A DNA stretch of 45,828 bases. Origin: an uncultured Planctomycetales bacterium (GTDB taxonomy: Bacteria > Planctomycetota > Planctomycetia > Pirellulales > Thermoguttaceae). Shown one piece after another: positions 23,079-31,109 of the stretch; position 1 is the stretch's first letter, and each line of letters begins with the position of its first letter. The position numbers and the translations under genes are program-made. The notes beneath the pieces are model-generated. The model worked only from the letters and a program-made list of their open reading frames with translations, was not told the origin of the DNA and did no database searches. The DNA lies in NCBI GenBank assembly GCA_937889015.1, contig CALARR010000018.1:1-45828 (forward strand), written 5' to 3'.

Positions 23079-25040
23079 CTACTCTTCGTCGCTGGTCCGG
23101 AGTCGGGCCAGGACGCTGAAATCCTCCAGCGTGGTCGTGTCGCCGGTCGTGGCTCGGCCAGCGGCAATATCACGCAGCAGGCGCCGCATGATTTTACCGC
23201 TGCGGGTCTTGGGTAAGGAGCTGGTGAAACGAATGTCGTCGGGCACGGCCAGGGCCCCGATCTCCTTGCGCACGTGGTTTTTCAAGGCCTGGCGCAGTTC
23301 TTCAGAGGGTTCGAAGCCGGCGGCCAGGGTCACGAACACGGCTACGGCCTCGCCCTTGATGTCGTGGGGGCGGCCGACGGCGGCCGCTTCGGCGACTGCT
23401 TCGTGGCTCACCAGGGCACTTTCGATTTCGATGGTGCTCAGGCGGTGGCCCGAGACGTTCAACACATCGTCGATGCGGCCCATGATCCAGTAATAGCCGT
23501 CGGCGTCACAGCGCGCGTTGTCGCCGCAGAGGTACTTGCCAGGCACGTCGGACCAGTACTGGGTCTTGTAGCGTTCGTCGTCGCCCCAGATGCCGCGCAG
23601 CATGCTCGGCCAGGGCTTGGTGATCGTAAGCCAGCCGCCGGCACCGACGGGCACCGGCTTGCCGTCTTCACCAACCACCTCGGGAAGGATACCGGGCAGG
23701 GGCTTGGTGCAACTGCCGGGTTTGAGGGGGATGGCGCCAGGCAGGGGGGTCATCATGATGCCGCCGGTTTCGGTTTGCCACCAGGTATCGACGATCGGGC
23801 AGCGTCCGCCGCCGATCTTCTGGTAGTACCACATCCAGGCCTCGGGATTGATGCCTTCGCCCACCGAGCCCAGCAGGCGGAGGCTGGACAAGTCGTGCTT
23901 GTCGACGTACTCGTCGCCCCACTTGATGAACGTGCGAATGGCCGTGGGCGCCGTATACAGGATCGTGATCTTGTACTTCTCGATCATCTGCCACCAGCGG
24001 TCCTTATCGGGCCAGTCGGGTGATCCTTCGTACATGACCGAGGTGACGCCGGCGGCCAAAGGCCCGTAGACTACATAGCTGTGGCCCGTGATCCAGCCGA
24101 TGTCGGCGGTGGACCAGTAGACGTCCTCGTCGCGCACGTCGAAGACCCACTGCATGGTCTTCTTGGTGTAGAGATTGTAGCCGGCCGTGGAGTGCTTGAT
24201 GCCTTTAGGCTTGCCGGTCGAGCCGCTGGTATAGAGGATGAACAGGGGGGCCTCGCTGTCCATAGGCTCGGCCGGGCAGTTGGCATCCACCTGCTCCATC
24301 AGTTCGTGCCACCAGAAGTCGCGGCCTTCCTTCATCTGCACGTTGGCGCCGGTGCGGCGGAGCACGATGCACTTCTCGACGGTGGGCGACTTGTCGAGGG
24401 CCGCATCGACGTTCTCTTTGAGTGGGATCTGCCGGCCGCGGCGCCAGCCGGCGTCGGCCGTGATTTGCAGCTTGGTCTGAGCGTCGTTGTTGCGGTCGGC
24501 GATGGCCTCGGCGGAGAAGCCGCCGAAGACGACCGAGTGCACGGCCCCGATGCGGGCACAGGCGAGCATGGCGATGGCCAATTCGGGAACCATGGGCATG
24601 TACAAGGCCACGCGGTCTCCCTTGCCCACCCCCAACTTCTTTAGCACGTTGGCGAACTTGCACACTTCGTGGTGCAGCATCTGGTAAGTGATGACGCGGA
24701 TGTCGCCCGGTTCGCCTTCCCAGATGAAGGCCGCCTTGTTTTGGCGTTCAGTGCCCAGGTGCACATCCAGGCAGTTGTAGCTGATGTTCGTCTGCCCGCC
24801 CACAAACCACTTGGCAAACGGCACGTTCCAATCGAGGACCTTGTCGTAGGGCCGGAACCAATGCAGCTCGTTACCCATTTTGCCCCAGAAGCCCGCCACG
24901 TCTCCAGCCGCCTCATTCCACAGCTTCTCATACTCGGCCATGGACTTGATGTGTGCCTTGGCCGCAAACTCCGCGGAGGGAGGAAAGAGACGGTCTTCCT
25001 TCATGACATTGACGATCTGACCAGCTTTTGCATCTGCCAT
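23079..25040 (-). CDS. acsA: Acetyl-CoA synthetase (AMP-forming)
   Basis: The 653-residue enzyme activates acetate with ATP and CoA in the cytoplasm. It carries the family motifs: LFILYTSGSTGKPKGIKHST (AMP-binding P-loop), VFGGFSAEAIADRNNDAQTK, ADIGWITGHSYVVYGPL, VDTWWQTETGGIMMTPLPGA, GRIDDVLNVSGHRLSTIEIE, and the catalytic-lysine end LPKTRSGKIMRRLLRDIAAG. Length and order agree with the Acs family. The start ATG has GGAGG seven bases before it; a longer frame to 25157 has none. A TTGACT-N18-TAGAAT promoter (25138-25167) and a downstream terminator frame it as a single-gene unit. Confidence 0.95.
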   Translation of the reverse strand: MADAKAGQIVNVMKEDRLFPPSAEFAAKAHIKSMAEYEKLWNEAAGDVAGFWGKMGNELHWFRPYDKVLDWNVPFAKWFVGGQTNISYNCLDVHLGTERQNKAAFIWEGEPGDIRVITYQMLHHEVCKFANVLKKLGVGKGDRVALYMPMVPELAIAMLACARIGAVHSVVFGGFSAEAIADRNNDAQTKLQITADAGWRRGRQIPLKENVDAALDKSPTVEKCIVLRRTGANVQMKEGRDFWWHELMEQVDANCPAEPMDSEAPLFILYTSGSTGKPKGIKHSTAGYNLYTKKTMQWVFDVRDEDVYWSTADIGWITGHSYVVYGPLAAGVTSVMYEGSPDWPDKDRWWQMIEKYKITILYTAPTAIRTFIKWGDEYVDKHDLSSLRLLGSVGEGINPEAWMWYYQKIGGGRCPIVDTWWQTETGGIMMTPLPGAIPLKPGSCTKPLPGILPEVVGEDGKPVPVGAGGWLTITKPWPSMLRGIWGDDERYKTQYWSDVPGKYLCGDNARCDADGYYWIMGRIDDVLNVSGHRLSTIEIESALVSHEAVAEAAAVGRPHDIKGEAVAVFVTLAAGFEPSEELRQALKNHVRKEIGALAVPDDIRFTSSLPKTRSGKIMRRLLRDIAAGRATTGDTTTLEDFSVLARLRTSDEE

Positions 25041-25358
25041 CGACTGCCTCCGTTTGATTGTGTGGGGGGGTATGGGTCGCAGAACGCAACCTTGTGCAGG
25101 ACAGTTGCTAGAAGGAAGAAAGTATGAGGGGTGCGATATTCTAGAAACCTCTCGCAATGAAAGTCAACTAGCGAAGAAGGCTTGCCCCAGCGCGAGGCGC
25201 TCTTGCGGATTTCACCGGAAGGCGATTCGGCACCTCCGTTTCGCTCGGTCGCTTGGCGCGGCGGGGGGCCATCGCCGAAGAGGCCCTTACTCGGTCGGGT
25301 GTCGTCATGGGCAGCAGCTAGGACCCGCCGGGCCCCCGCTACAGTTCTGGGACAGGGC
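25041..25358. other. acsA upstream region
   Basis: About 318 bases hold the acsA promoter (25138-25167) and its leader of about 90 bases. No gene is supported between it and the end of the membrane-protein gene at 25359. Confidence 0.4.
25138..25167 (-). promoter_or_regulatory. acsA promoter
   Basis: On the minus strand TTGACT (25167-25162) and TAGAAT (25143-25138) are 18 bases apart. Each differs from the sigma-70 consensus by one base, making it one of the best promoter matches in the window. Confidence 0.65.
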
Positions 25359-26018
25359 TCACAGCCGGAACATTTTGAACAGGGCCTGGATCGTGGCCTC
25401 TGGATCGCGAGATATCTCACGGACAATGACCGCCAAGAGCAGGACGGCGGTGATCAGCAGGCTCACGCCTCGCGGATTCCGTCCCACTTCCAGGCCCGTC
25501 AGGGCCTCGGCCAAACCGCGCTCCAGCTTACGCCATCCGGCGTGGCTCTGTCGTGCGCCGGTGGACACTAGGCTGATATTCCGCATGGCGGTCATGCTGT
25601 CGACATGGAGTTGCACCCCCAGGGTCGGAAGTGCCAGGCAATCGCCGGCCCAGCGCGCCTCCCGGTCCAATCGTGGGACCAGATCGGCGAGGATGGGCCG
25701 CAGTTGGTCCAGCGAGATGTTGTACACAATCAGACGCGGCCGGAGCATCAGCAGCACCAGCACCAGGACCAATCCGTAGAGCAACAGCAGCAGCAACCAG
25801 GCATAGGGCCCCAGATGCACTGCGGCCATGTCGGGCAGGAATAATTCCAGCGGGCCTACGACGGTCAACCCCGACAGGGCCAGCCCCAGGGCCGCGGCAT
25901 CGCGCGTGCCGGAGACCAAGAACGGGCGGCGAGACAGGTTGATCGACCCCAGCAGCAGCACATATACGGCCACCGGCCCCAGCGCCAAACATAGTCGGAA
26001 CGGATCGATCATATCCAT
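25359..26018 (-). CDS. Hypothetical membrane protein (219 aa)
   Basis: Three or four hydrophobic helices occupy the first 95 residues (LCLALGPVAVYVLLLGSINL, WLLLLLLYGLVLVLVLLMLR), with a soluble C-terminal domain and a final membrane helix (SLLITAVLLLAVIVREI). No family is recognised. It lies 82 bases after the next gene upstream (26101-26562, same strand), so the two may be cotranscribed and work together. No binding site is visible before ATG 26018; the second ATG at 26012 is possible. Confidence 0.65.
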   Translation of the reverse strand: MDMIDPFRLCLALGPVAVYVLLLGSINLSRRPFLVSGTRDAAALGLALSGLTVVGPLELFLPDMAAVHLGPYAWLLLLLLYGLVLVLVLLMLRPRLIVYNISLDQLRPILADLVPRLDREARWAGDCLALPTLGVQLHVDSMTAMRNISLVSTGARQSHAGWRKLERGLAEALTGLEVGRNPRGVSLLITAVLLLAVIVREISRDPEATIQALFKMFRL

Positions 26019-26100
26019 GTGTTGTTGGGGAGACGCTGGGCGGCCGAGCAGGAACGAAGCAGCAGCTTTCCTGTCATGCTAATGGGTCGGGGATTGGTGG

Positions 26101-26562
26101 TCAATCAGGGGGAGAGGCCGCGGCCGCTCGATGCTTGCCGTCCTGCTGATCACCTCCGTGCTCTTGCAGCCGGCGGAGTTCCGCCTGAAGCCGCGTCTGT
26201 TCGAGCAGGCAATCCTGACGCATGCGGCCGAAGTGCAATCGAGTAGCAATCGCGTCAACGCCGGCCAGCAACCCCATCCACAGCAGCAGAAACACGAGTC
26301 CCGACCAATAGATCCCCTGCCATAATGGCGGAATCGAGAACTCCAAGAGCCAACGTCCCAGGAAGATGCCCACCGCCAGGATGCCGAGCATCGTGCTGGT
26401 CTGCATGCGGCGACGAAACTGACGGCGACGATAGTCGCGTTCGCGCGGTGCGACCGCTAGCCTCTGCCATGCCTGCCAGGCAGAAACATGCCACCAGATC
26501 AGCCCCAGGGCCACCAGCAATACGGCCAGCGAGAACAGGCCGACTGTCCAGAAATCTGTCAC
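26101..26562 (-). CDS. Hypothetical membrane protein (153 aa)
   Basis: Starting at GTG 26562, preceded by AGGAGG ten bases upstream, the product has an N-terminal membrane segment (FWTVGLFSLAVLLVALGLIW), a positively charged cytosolic stretch (RDYRRRQFRRRMQ) and two more helices (LGILAVGIFLGRWLLEF, then LVFLLLWMGLLAGVDAIAT). A charged C-terminus, possibly a coiled coil (LEQTRLQAELRRLQEHG), follows. The earlier ATG at 26604 has no binding site. The function is unknown; the next gene downstream is also a membrane protein on the same strand. Confidence 0.65.
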   Translation of the reverse strand: MTDFWTVGLFSLAVLLVALGLIWWHVSAWQAWQRLAVAPRERDYRRRQFRRRMQTSTMLGILAVGIFLGRWLLEFSIPPLWQGIYWSGLVFLLLWMGLLAGVDAIATRLHFGRMRQDCLLEQTRLQAELRRLQEHGGDQQDGKHRAAAASPPD

Positions 26563-26626
26563 CTGATTTGTGCCTCCTGTCCTTGATGCGTCTGCGACGG
26601 ACATCGACGGCAGACACGCGGGGCCG

Positions 26627-27646
26627 CTAACGCTGCGCGTTGAGCCACTCGCGGAGCACCCAACCCACTTTGGCCAGGCTCAGGGCCGAACACTGTTGCG
26701 GCGTGTCAGCGCGTGTGTGCCAGGCCGGATAGTCAAAATCGATGATGTTGCAGGCAGGTATGCCAGCGATATCGTGCAACATCAGGTGGTCGTCACTCAC
26801 CTGATGTTTGGGCCGGGGAATGAACTCGCGGACGCCGAGGCGTCGGGCCGTGCGCCAAATGTCTTCGACCAAGGGCCGAGTTTCAGGCCAGCGCAGGCCG
26901 TTGATTTCTTGGAAGAGTTGGAGATCGGCATCGCCGACCATATCCAGAAGCACCGCCCAACGATAGCGGTAGGGCGGGCGCTCCTGGACATAGCGCCGGG
27001 CGAAGTGTTCGGAACCCACAAAGAATCGCCCGTTCTCCACGAACATGAACTCTTCGGCGTCGAAGAACACGAAATCCACCCCATAGCGGCTCTGAAACTG
27101 GGCCATGCTGTGGCCAAGTTCCATAAGCAAGGCGGTCCCGCTGCCGCCGTCGTTTGCACCCACGAAAACGCCGCGTGGATCCTGCCGGTCGCGCAACGGG
27201 AACGGGAGCGTGTCGTAGTGCGTGCAGAGCAGGATTCGATCCTGGGTGCGACGGTGCCAGCGCACGATCAAGTTCCCGATGGCCACGGGATTGCCATTCT
27301 GTGGATGAGGGTAGTTGAACTGCTGCAGTTCAACCTCGGCCCCCAGTTTGCGGAAGTGATCGGTCAGCAGGTTCTGTTGGGCGACCATTCCCGGCGAACC
27401 GCTGGGACGCGGTCCCAAGTCGCACAATTGCTTCAAGTACTCATAGGCGCGCGCACCGTTGAAAGGGATGTCTTGCAGTCGCAACTTGGAGACGTTCTCG
27501 TCGCCCCGGCCATTGGCTTCTCTGCCACCGACCAGGAACATCGCGGCAAAGACGACACAGGCCAAGACCAGCATACTCATGAGAAAAACGGTCTGCGGCG
27601 AGAACCGACGGAAAGGGGGGGGCGGATTGTGTTTCATGATACTCAT
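26627..27646 (-). CDS. Glutaminyl-cyclase-like M28-family membrane protein
   Basis: The 339-residue protein has an N-terminal signal/anchor helix (VFLMSMLVLACVVFAAMFLV) and the M28 peptidase fold. Zinc ligands and catalytic residues are seen in ILLCTHYDT (His), GANDGGSGTA (Asp), VFFDAEEFMF (Glu-Glu), LLDMVGDADL (Asp), SDDHLMLHDI (Asp-Asp-His) and DFDYPAWHTRADTP (His). The His at the end followed by a Thr-Arg-x-Asp pattern resembles glutaminyl-peptide cyclotransferase, which cyclises N-terminal glutamine to pyroglutamate, more than a true aminopeptidase. The start is ATG 27646 (weak GGA site); ATG 27637 is an alternative. It is divergent from the large propeller gene. Confidence 0.7.
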   Translation of the reverse strand: MSIMKHNPPPPFRRFSPQTVFLMSMLVLACVVFAAMFLVGGREANGRGDENVSKLRLQDIPFNGARAYEYLKQLCDLGPRPSGSPGMVAQQNLLTDHFRKLGAEVELQQFNYPHPQNGNPVAIGNLIVRWHRRTQDRILLCTHYDTLPFPLRDRQDPRGVFVGANDGGSGTALLMELGHSMAQFQSRYGVDFVFFDAEEFMFVENGRFFVGSEHFARRYVQERPPYRYRWAVLLDMVGDADLQLFQEINGLRWPETRPLVEDIWRTARRLGVREFIPRPKHQVSDDHLMLHDIAGIPACNIIDFDYPAWHTRADTPQQCSALSLAKVGWVLREWLNAQR

Positions 27647-27870
27647 TGTATCCGCTGGCTGGCCGAGAACAGAATGGTGATTCCCCGGTTGCGGACCGGT
27701 CGGGCCTGTGTGCGGGGTTACCGCCGGAAGATGGGCAATCTGCTGGCGGCGGATGGGCCACAGTAGGGCCTGGTGGTCGATCCATTCGAGGTTTGACGGG
27801 CGAAAAGGGGATGGCGACAATGGGAGTGACTCGCCTCTGACCAGCCCCAACTACTTCGGGTCGATTTGCC

Positions 27871-30800
27871 ATGCGACTCTGTCTGCTTGCCATACTGGCG
27901 GCTGTTATGGTGGCACCGGCCGAATTGGCCACCGCCGCGGAGCGTCAGGCGATTCTGCGCAGCGGGGCGGTGATCAAGCCCACCACTTCTGGCGGAGACT
28001 GGCCGACGTATCGCGCTGACACCGCTCGGAGCGGCTACACGGCCCAGTCGATTCGGGCACCGCTGGCTGTTCGCTGGATTGTGCAAGAACGACATGCGCC
28101 GCGCCCTGCCTGGCCCAATAGCACGCGTATGACTTATGACCGGGCGTATCAGCCGGTTGTGGTCGGCGATCGGTTGTTCTATGGGACTTCGGCCGATGGT
28201 CGCGTGGTGGCTCTGGATGCGGCGAACGGCGCGCAACGGTGGGCTTTCCAGACGGACGCGCCCGTGCGGTTTGCCCCTGCCGTGTGGCAGCAACGGGTGT
28301 TTGTCGCCAGCGACGATGGCTGGCTGCACTGCCTCAACGCGAGCGACGGGCGGGTGGTTTGGAGGCATCGAGGCGGTCCACGAGCCGAGATGCTGTTGGG
28401 CAACGACCGGATGATTTCCCGTTGGCCGGCGCGCGGAGGGCCAGTGGTTGCCGAGGGGGTCGTGTACTTCGCGGCCGGCATCTGGCCTTCGGAGGGGATC
28501 TTCATCTACGCATTGGACGCGGAGACGGGCAAGCAGCTTTGGTGCAACGATACGGCCGGCGGTCTGGAACTTGACCAGCCGCACCCCGGTGCGCGAGCGA
28601 AGAGCGGTGTTTCGGCCCAAGGGCACCTAGCCGTGTCCGGCGATATGCTGCTGGTACCGACGGGTCGTGCGGTTCCGGCCGCTCTGGATCGGCACACGGG
28701 ACGGTTTTGCTACTTCCGCCTGCAGGAGGGCAAGTCGGAGGGCGGTTCCGAGGTGGTGGCCATCGACCAGTGGCACTACAACGGCGGTACGGCCTTTGAG
28801 ACGGCGACAGGCGAGACGGGGCCTGTATTCGGCAAAGCGATCTCGAAGAGTTCGACCGATCGTGCGCAGGACATGAACATGCCGCCCGTGCCGGTAGCGG
28901 CTCACGCGCGTTGGCTCATCTCCTGCAGTCAGGATCGGATGCTCGCTTTCGACCGCCAGAACCTGTTCGTCTTGAAGGATGGCGTTGATCGTAAGGGGAA
29001 GAAGATCAAGGTCAAGACGCCTGCCAGGCCGGCTTGGGAGACCGAGTTGCCGGTGCCGGCGGTAGCTTCCTTGGTGGTGGCCGGCGATTCGATTGTAGCG
29101 GGGGCGGAGGACTGCGTGCTGATCGTCGACGCGCGCTCTAACCAGGTTGTCTGGAAGCAAGCGGTCCAGGGCACGGCCTACGGTCTGGCGGTGGCCGGCG
29201 GAAGGCTGTACGTCAGCACCGACAAGGGCTTCCTGTATTGCCTGGCGCCGGGCAAGTCGCCGCGCAGCGTGCGGGCCCTCATGGCACAGGCACCGATGCC
29301 GGCCAGCGATCCCGTTCTGACGGCTGCGGCGCGCGAGATCCTGGAGAAGAGCGGCGTTTGCGAAGGCTATTGCCTGGACCTGGGATGTGGCGAGGGCGGT
29401 CTCAGCCTGGAACTGGCACGGCAGTCGAGCCTGCAGATTTGCGCTGTCGACCCAGACCCAGATAAGGTTCGTAGAGCACGGCAGAAATTGTTGGCGGCAG
29501 GGCTCTATGGAGTGCGCGTCACTGTTCATCAGGCCGACCTGGCCGATGTTCCCTATCCCGACTATTTTGCCGATTTGATCGTCTCGGCGCGAGGTATTGA
29601 AGAAGGGGCGGCGGCCGTTCCCCGGTCGTCGTTGACGCGCATGCAGCGTCCCTACGGCGGCAGGGTCTGTATTGGCCGTCCGGCAAGCATGGAAATCGTG
29701 ACTCGCGGAGCGCTAGCCGGGGCCGGCGTGTGGACCCATCAGTATGCGGACTCGGCCAACACACTCTGTTCTAACGATCGCTTACCGCGCAGCCCTTTGA
29801 CCATGCTTTGGTTCCGCGACACGGACCTGGTGATGCCCAGCCGGCACGGACGTGGTCCGGCTCCCCTGGTAGCCGAGGGACGGATGTTCGTCGAGGGGCT
29901 CAAGGCCGTTCGGGCGGTCAACATCTATAACGGCAGGACTCTGTGGGAACAGCCGCTGCCCCAATCGCTGCTCGCCTATCACCAAGACCACCTGACCGGC
30001 GTGGCCGGAACCGGGAGCAACATCTGCCTGGGAGGCAATCGAGTGTTTGTACGCGGGGAAACGAGTTGCCTGAGCTTCGATCAAACCACGGGGCAACAGG
30101 TCGCCGAATGGCGTGCTCCGCGCGGGCCTGAGGGCAGCGAATCCCCCTGGGGCTACCTGGCGTATCGCGACGGTTTGCTGTTCGGGTCATTGGCCAATTC
30201 CGGGCATTTGGTCAAGGAATCGTGGCGGTCCTTCTTGGGCAAGCTGGACATGACTGGGATGCTGACCGAGTCGCGGATGCTGTTCGCCCTGGATGCGGAC
30301 ACGGGCCAGTTGCGGTGGAAGTTCGTTCCGCGGCACTCGGTTCGGCACAATGCCATTGCCGTGGGGCCAGGACGGCTCTACCTGATCGACCGGCCCTTGG
30401 CTAGCGGCGATGGGCCTGCGACCGGCTCCGCGCGGCCCGAGGCTCAGCCAACCGGCCGGCTGCTGTGCCTGGATGCCGACTCTGGCCGTGTATTGTGGAC
30501 GGTTGACGAACAGGTCTTCGGCACGCTGCTGGTGCTCAGCGAGCAGCACGATGTGCTGTGGATGGGCTACCAGTCCACGCGGTTCAAACTCGATTCGGAG
30601 AAGGGAGGGCGGATGGCGGCCTTTGCCGCCAGCAGCGGCAAACGCCTGTGGGATATCGAAGAGAGCTACATCTCGCGGCCCGTGATCATCGACAGGGCCA
30701 TCTATGCCGAACCGGGCAAGTGGGACCTGTTGACGGGCGAGTCCCTGCCCTTCGAATTCAAGCGATCCTACGGTTGCGGGATCCTGGCCGGCAGCGAGCG

Positions 30801-31005
30801 GCTGCTGGTGTATCGTTCTGCCACGCTCGGGTACTACGACTTGCAAGGCGCCTGCGAAACGGAGAACTACGGCGGCATTCGGCCGGGCTGTTGGATCAAT
30901 GCCATTCCGGCCGGGGGGTTGGTGTTGCTGGCGGATGCGGCCAGTTGGTGTACGTGCAGCTACCTGAATCAGGCCACCATCGCCCTGCAGCCGCCCAGAC
31001 CATGA
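27871..31005 (+). CDS. Exported PQQ-type propeller with embedded methyltransferase-like domain (copy 1)
   Basis: The 1,044-residue protein has a signal peptide (MRLCLLAILAAVMVAPAELA, then ATAAE). It then has two sets of PQQ/BamB-like propeller repeats, at about residues 40-480 (WPTYRADTARSG, ALDAANGAQRWAF, HCLNASDGRVVWRH, YALDAETGKQLW) and about 620-1040. Between them, at about residues 490-600, lies a class I methyltransferase-like segment: YCLDLGCGEGGLSLELARQS, then ICAVDPDPDKVRRARQKLLA and VHQADLADVPYPDYFADLIV. The acidic second motif and the GxGxG-like loop are kept. A Cys-rich tail (WCTCSY) ends it. A 1,069-residue paralogue is at 42553-45762. SAM is not known outside the cytoplasm, so the domain may bind something else or be inactive. 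Confidence 0.85.
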   Translation: MRLCLLAILAAVMVAPAELATAAERQAILRSGAVIKPTTSGGDWPTYRADTARSGYTAQSIRAPLAVRWIVQERHAPRPAWPNSTRMTYDRAYQPVVVGDRLFYGTSADGRVVALDAANGAQRWAFQTDAPVRFAPAVWQQRVFVASDDGWLHCLNASDGRVVWRHRGGPRAEMLLGNDRMISRWPARGGPVVAEGVVYFAAGIWPSEGIFIYALDAETGKQLWCNDTAGGLELDQPHPGARAKSGVSAQGHLAVSGDMLLVPTGRAVPAALDRHTGRFCYFRLQEGKSEGGSEVVAIDQWHYNGGTAFETATGETGPVFGKAISKSSTDRAQDMNMPPVPVAAHARWLISCSQDRMLAFDRQNLFVLKDGVDRKGKKIKVKTPARPAWETELPVPAVASLVVAGDSIVAGAEDCVLIVDARSNQVVWKQAVQGTAYGLAVAGGRLYVSTDKGFLYCLAPGKSPRSVRALMAQAPMPASDPVLTAAAREILEKSGVCEGYCLDLGCGEGGLSLELARQSSLQICAVDPDPDKVRRARQKLLAAGLYGVRVTVHQADLADVPYPDYFADLIVSARGIEEGAAAVPRSSLTRMQRPYGGRVCIGRPASMEIVTRGALAGAGVWTHQYADSANTLCSNDRLPRSPLTMLWFRDTDLVMPSRHGRGPAPLVAEGRMFVEGLKAVRAVNIYNGRTLWEQPLPQSLLAYHQDHLTGVAGTGSNICLGGNRVFVRGETSCLSFDQTTGQQVAEWRAPRGPEGSESPWGYLAYRDGLLFGSLANSGHLVKESWRSFLGKLDMTGMLTESRMLFALDADTGQLRWKFVPRHSVRHNAIAVGPGRLYLIDRPLASGDGPATGSARPEAQPTGRLLCLDADSGRVLWTVDEQVFGTLLVLSEQHDVLWMGYQSTRFKLDSEKGGRMAAFAASSGKRLWDIEESYISRPVIIDRAIYAEPGKWDLLTGESLPFEFKRSYGCGILAGSERLLVYRSATLGYYDLQGACETENYGGIRPGCWINAIPAGGLVLLADAASWCTCSYLNQATIALQPPRP

Positions 31006-31018
31006 GGTTATGAACGCC

Positions 31019-31070
31019 AGCCACGGCTCGTGGCTGCTTTCTGAAGTTGCCGCGACTGCCAGTCGCGGCT
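31019..31070 (+). terminator. Two successive hairpins after the propeller gene
   Basis: AGCCACG (31019-31025) pairs with CGTGGCT (31029-31035), and GCCGCGACT (31049-31057) pairs with AGTCGCGGC (31061-31069). Both are perfect and lie in the 104-base gap before the beta-helix gene. The first is followed by CTTTCTG and could terminate or stabilise the message. Confidence 0.5.
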
Positions 31071-31109
31071 GGATGCTGTCGAGAACTATCGTCATTTGAG
31101 GGGCCTTTC

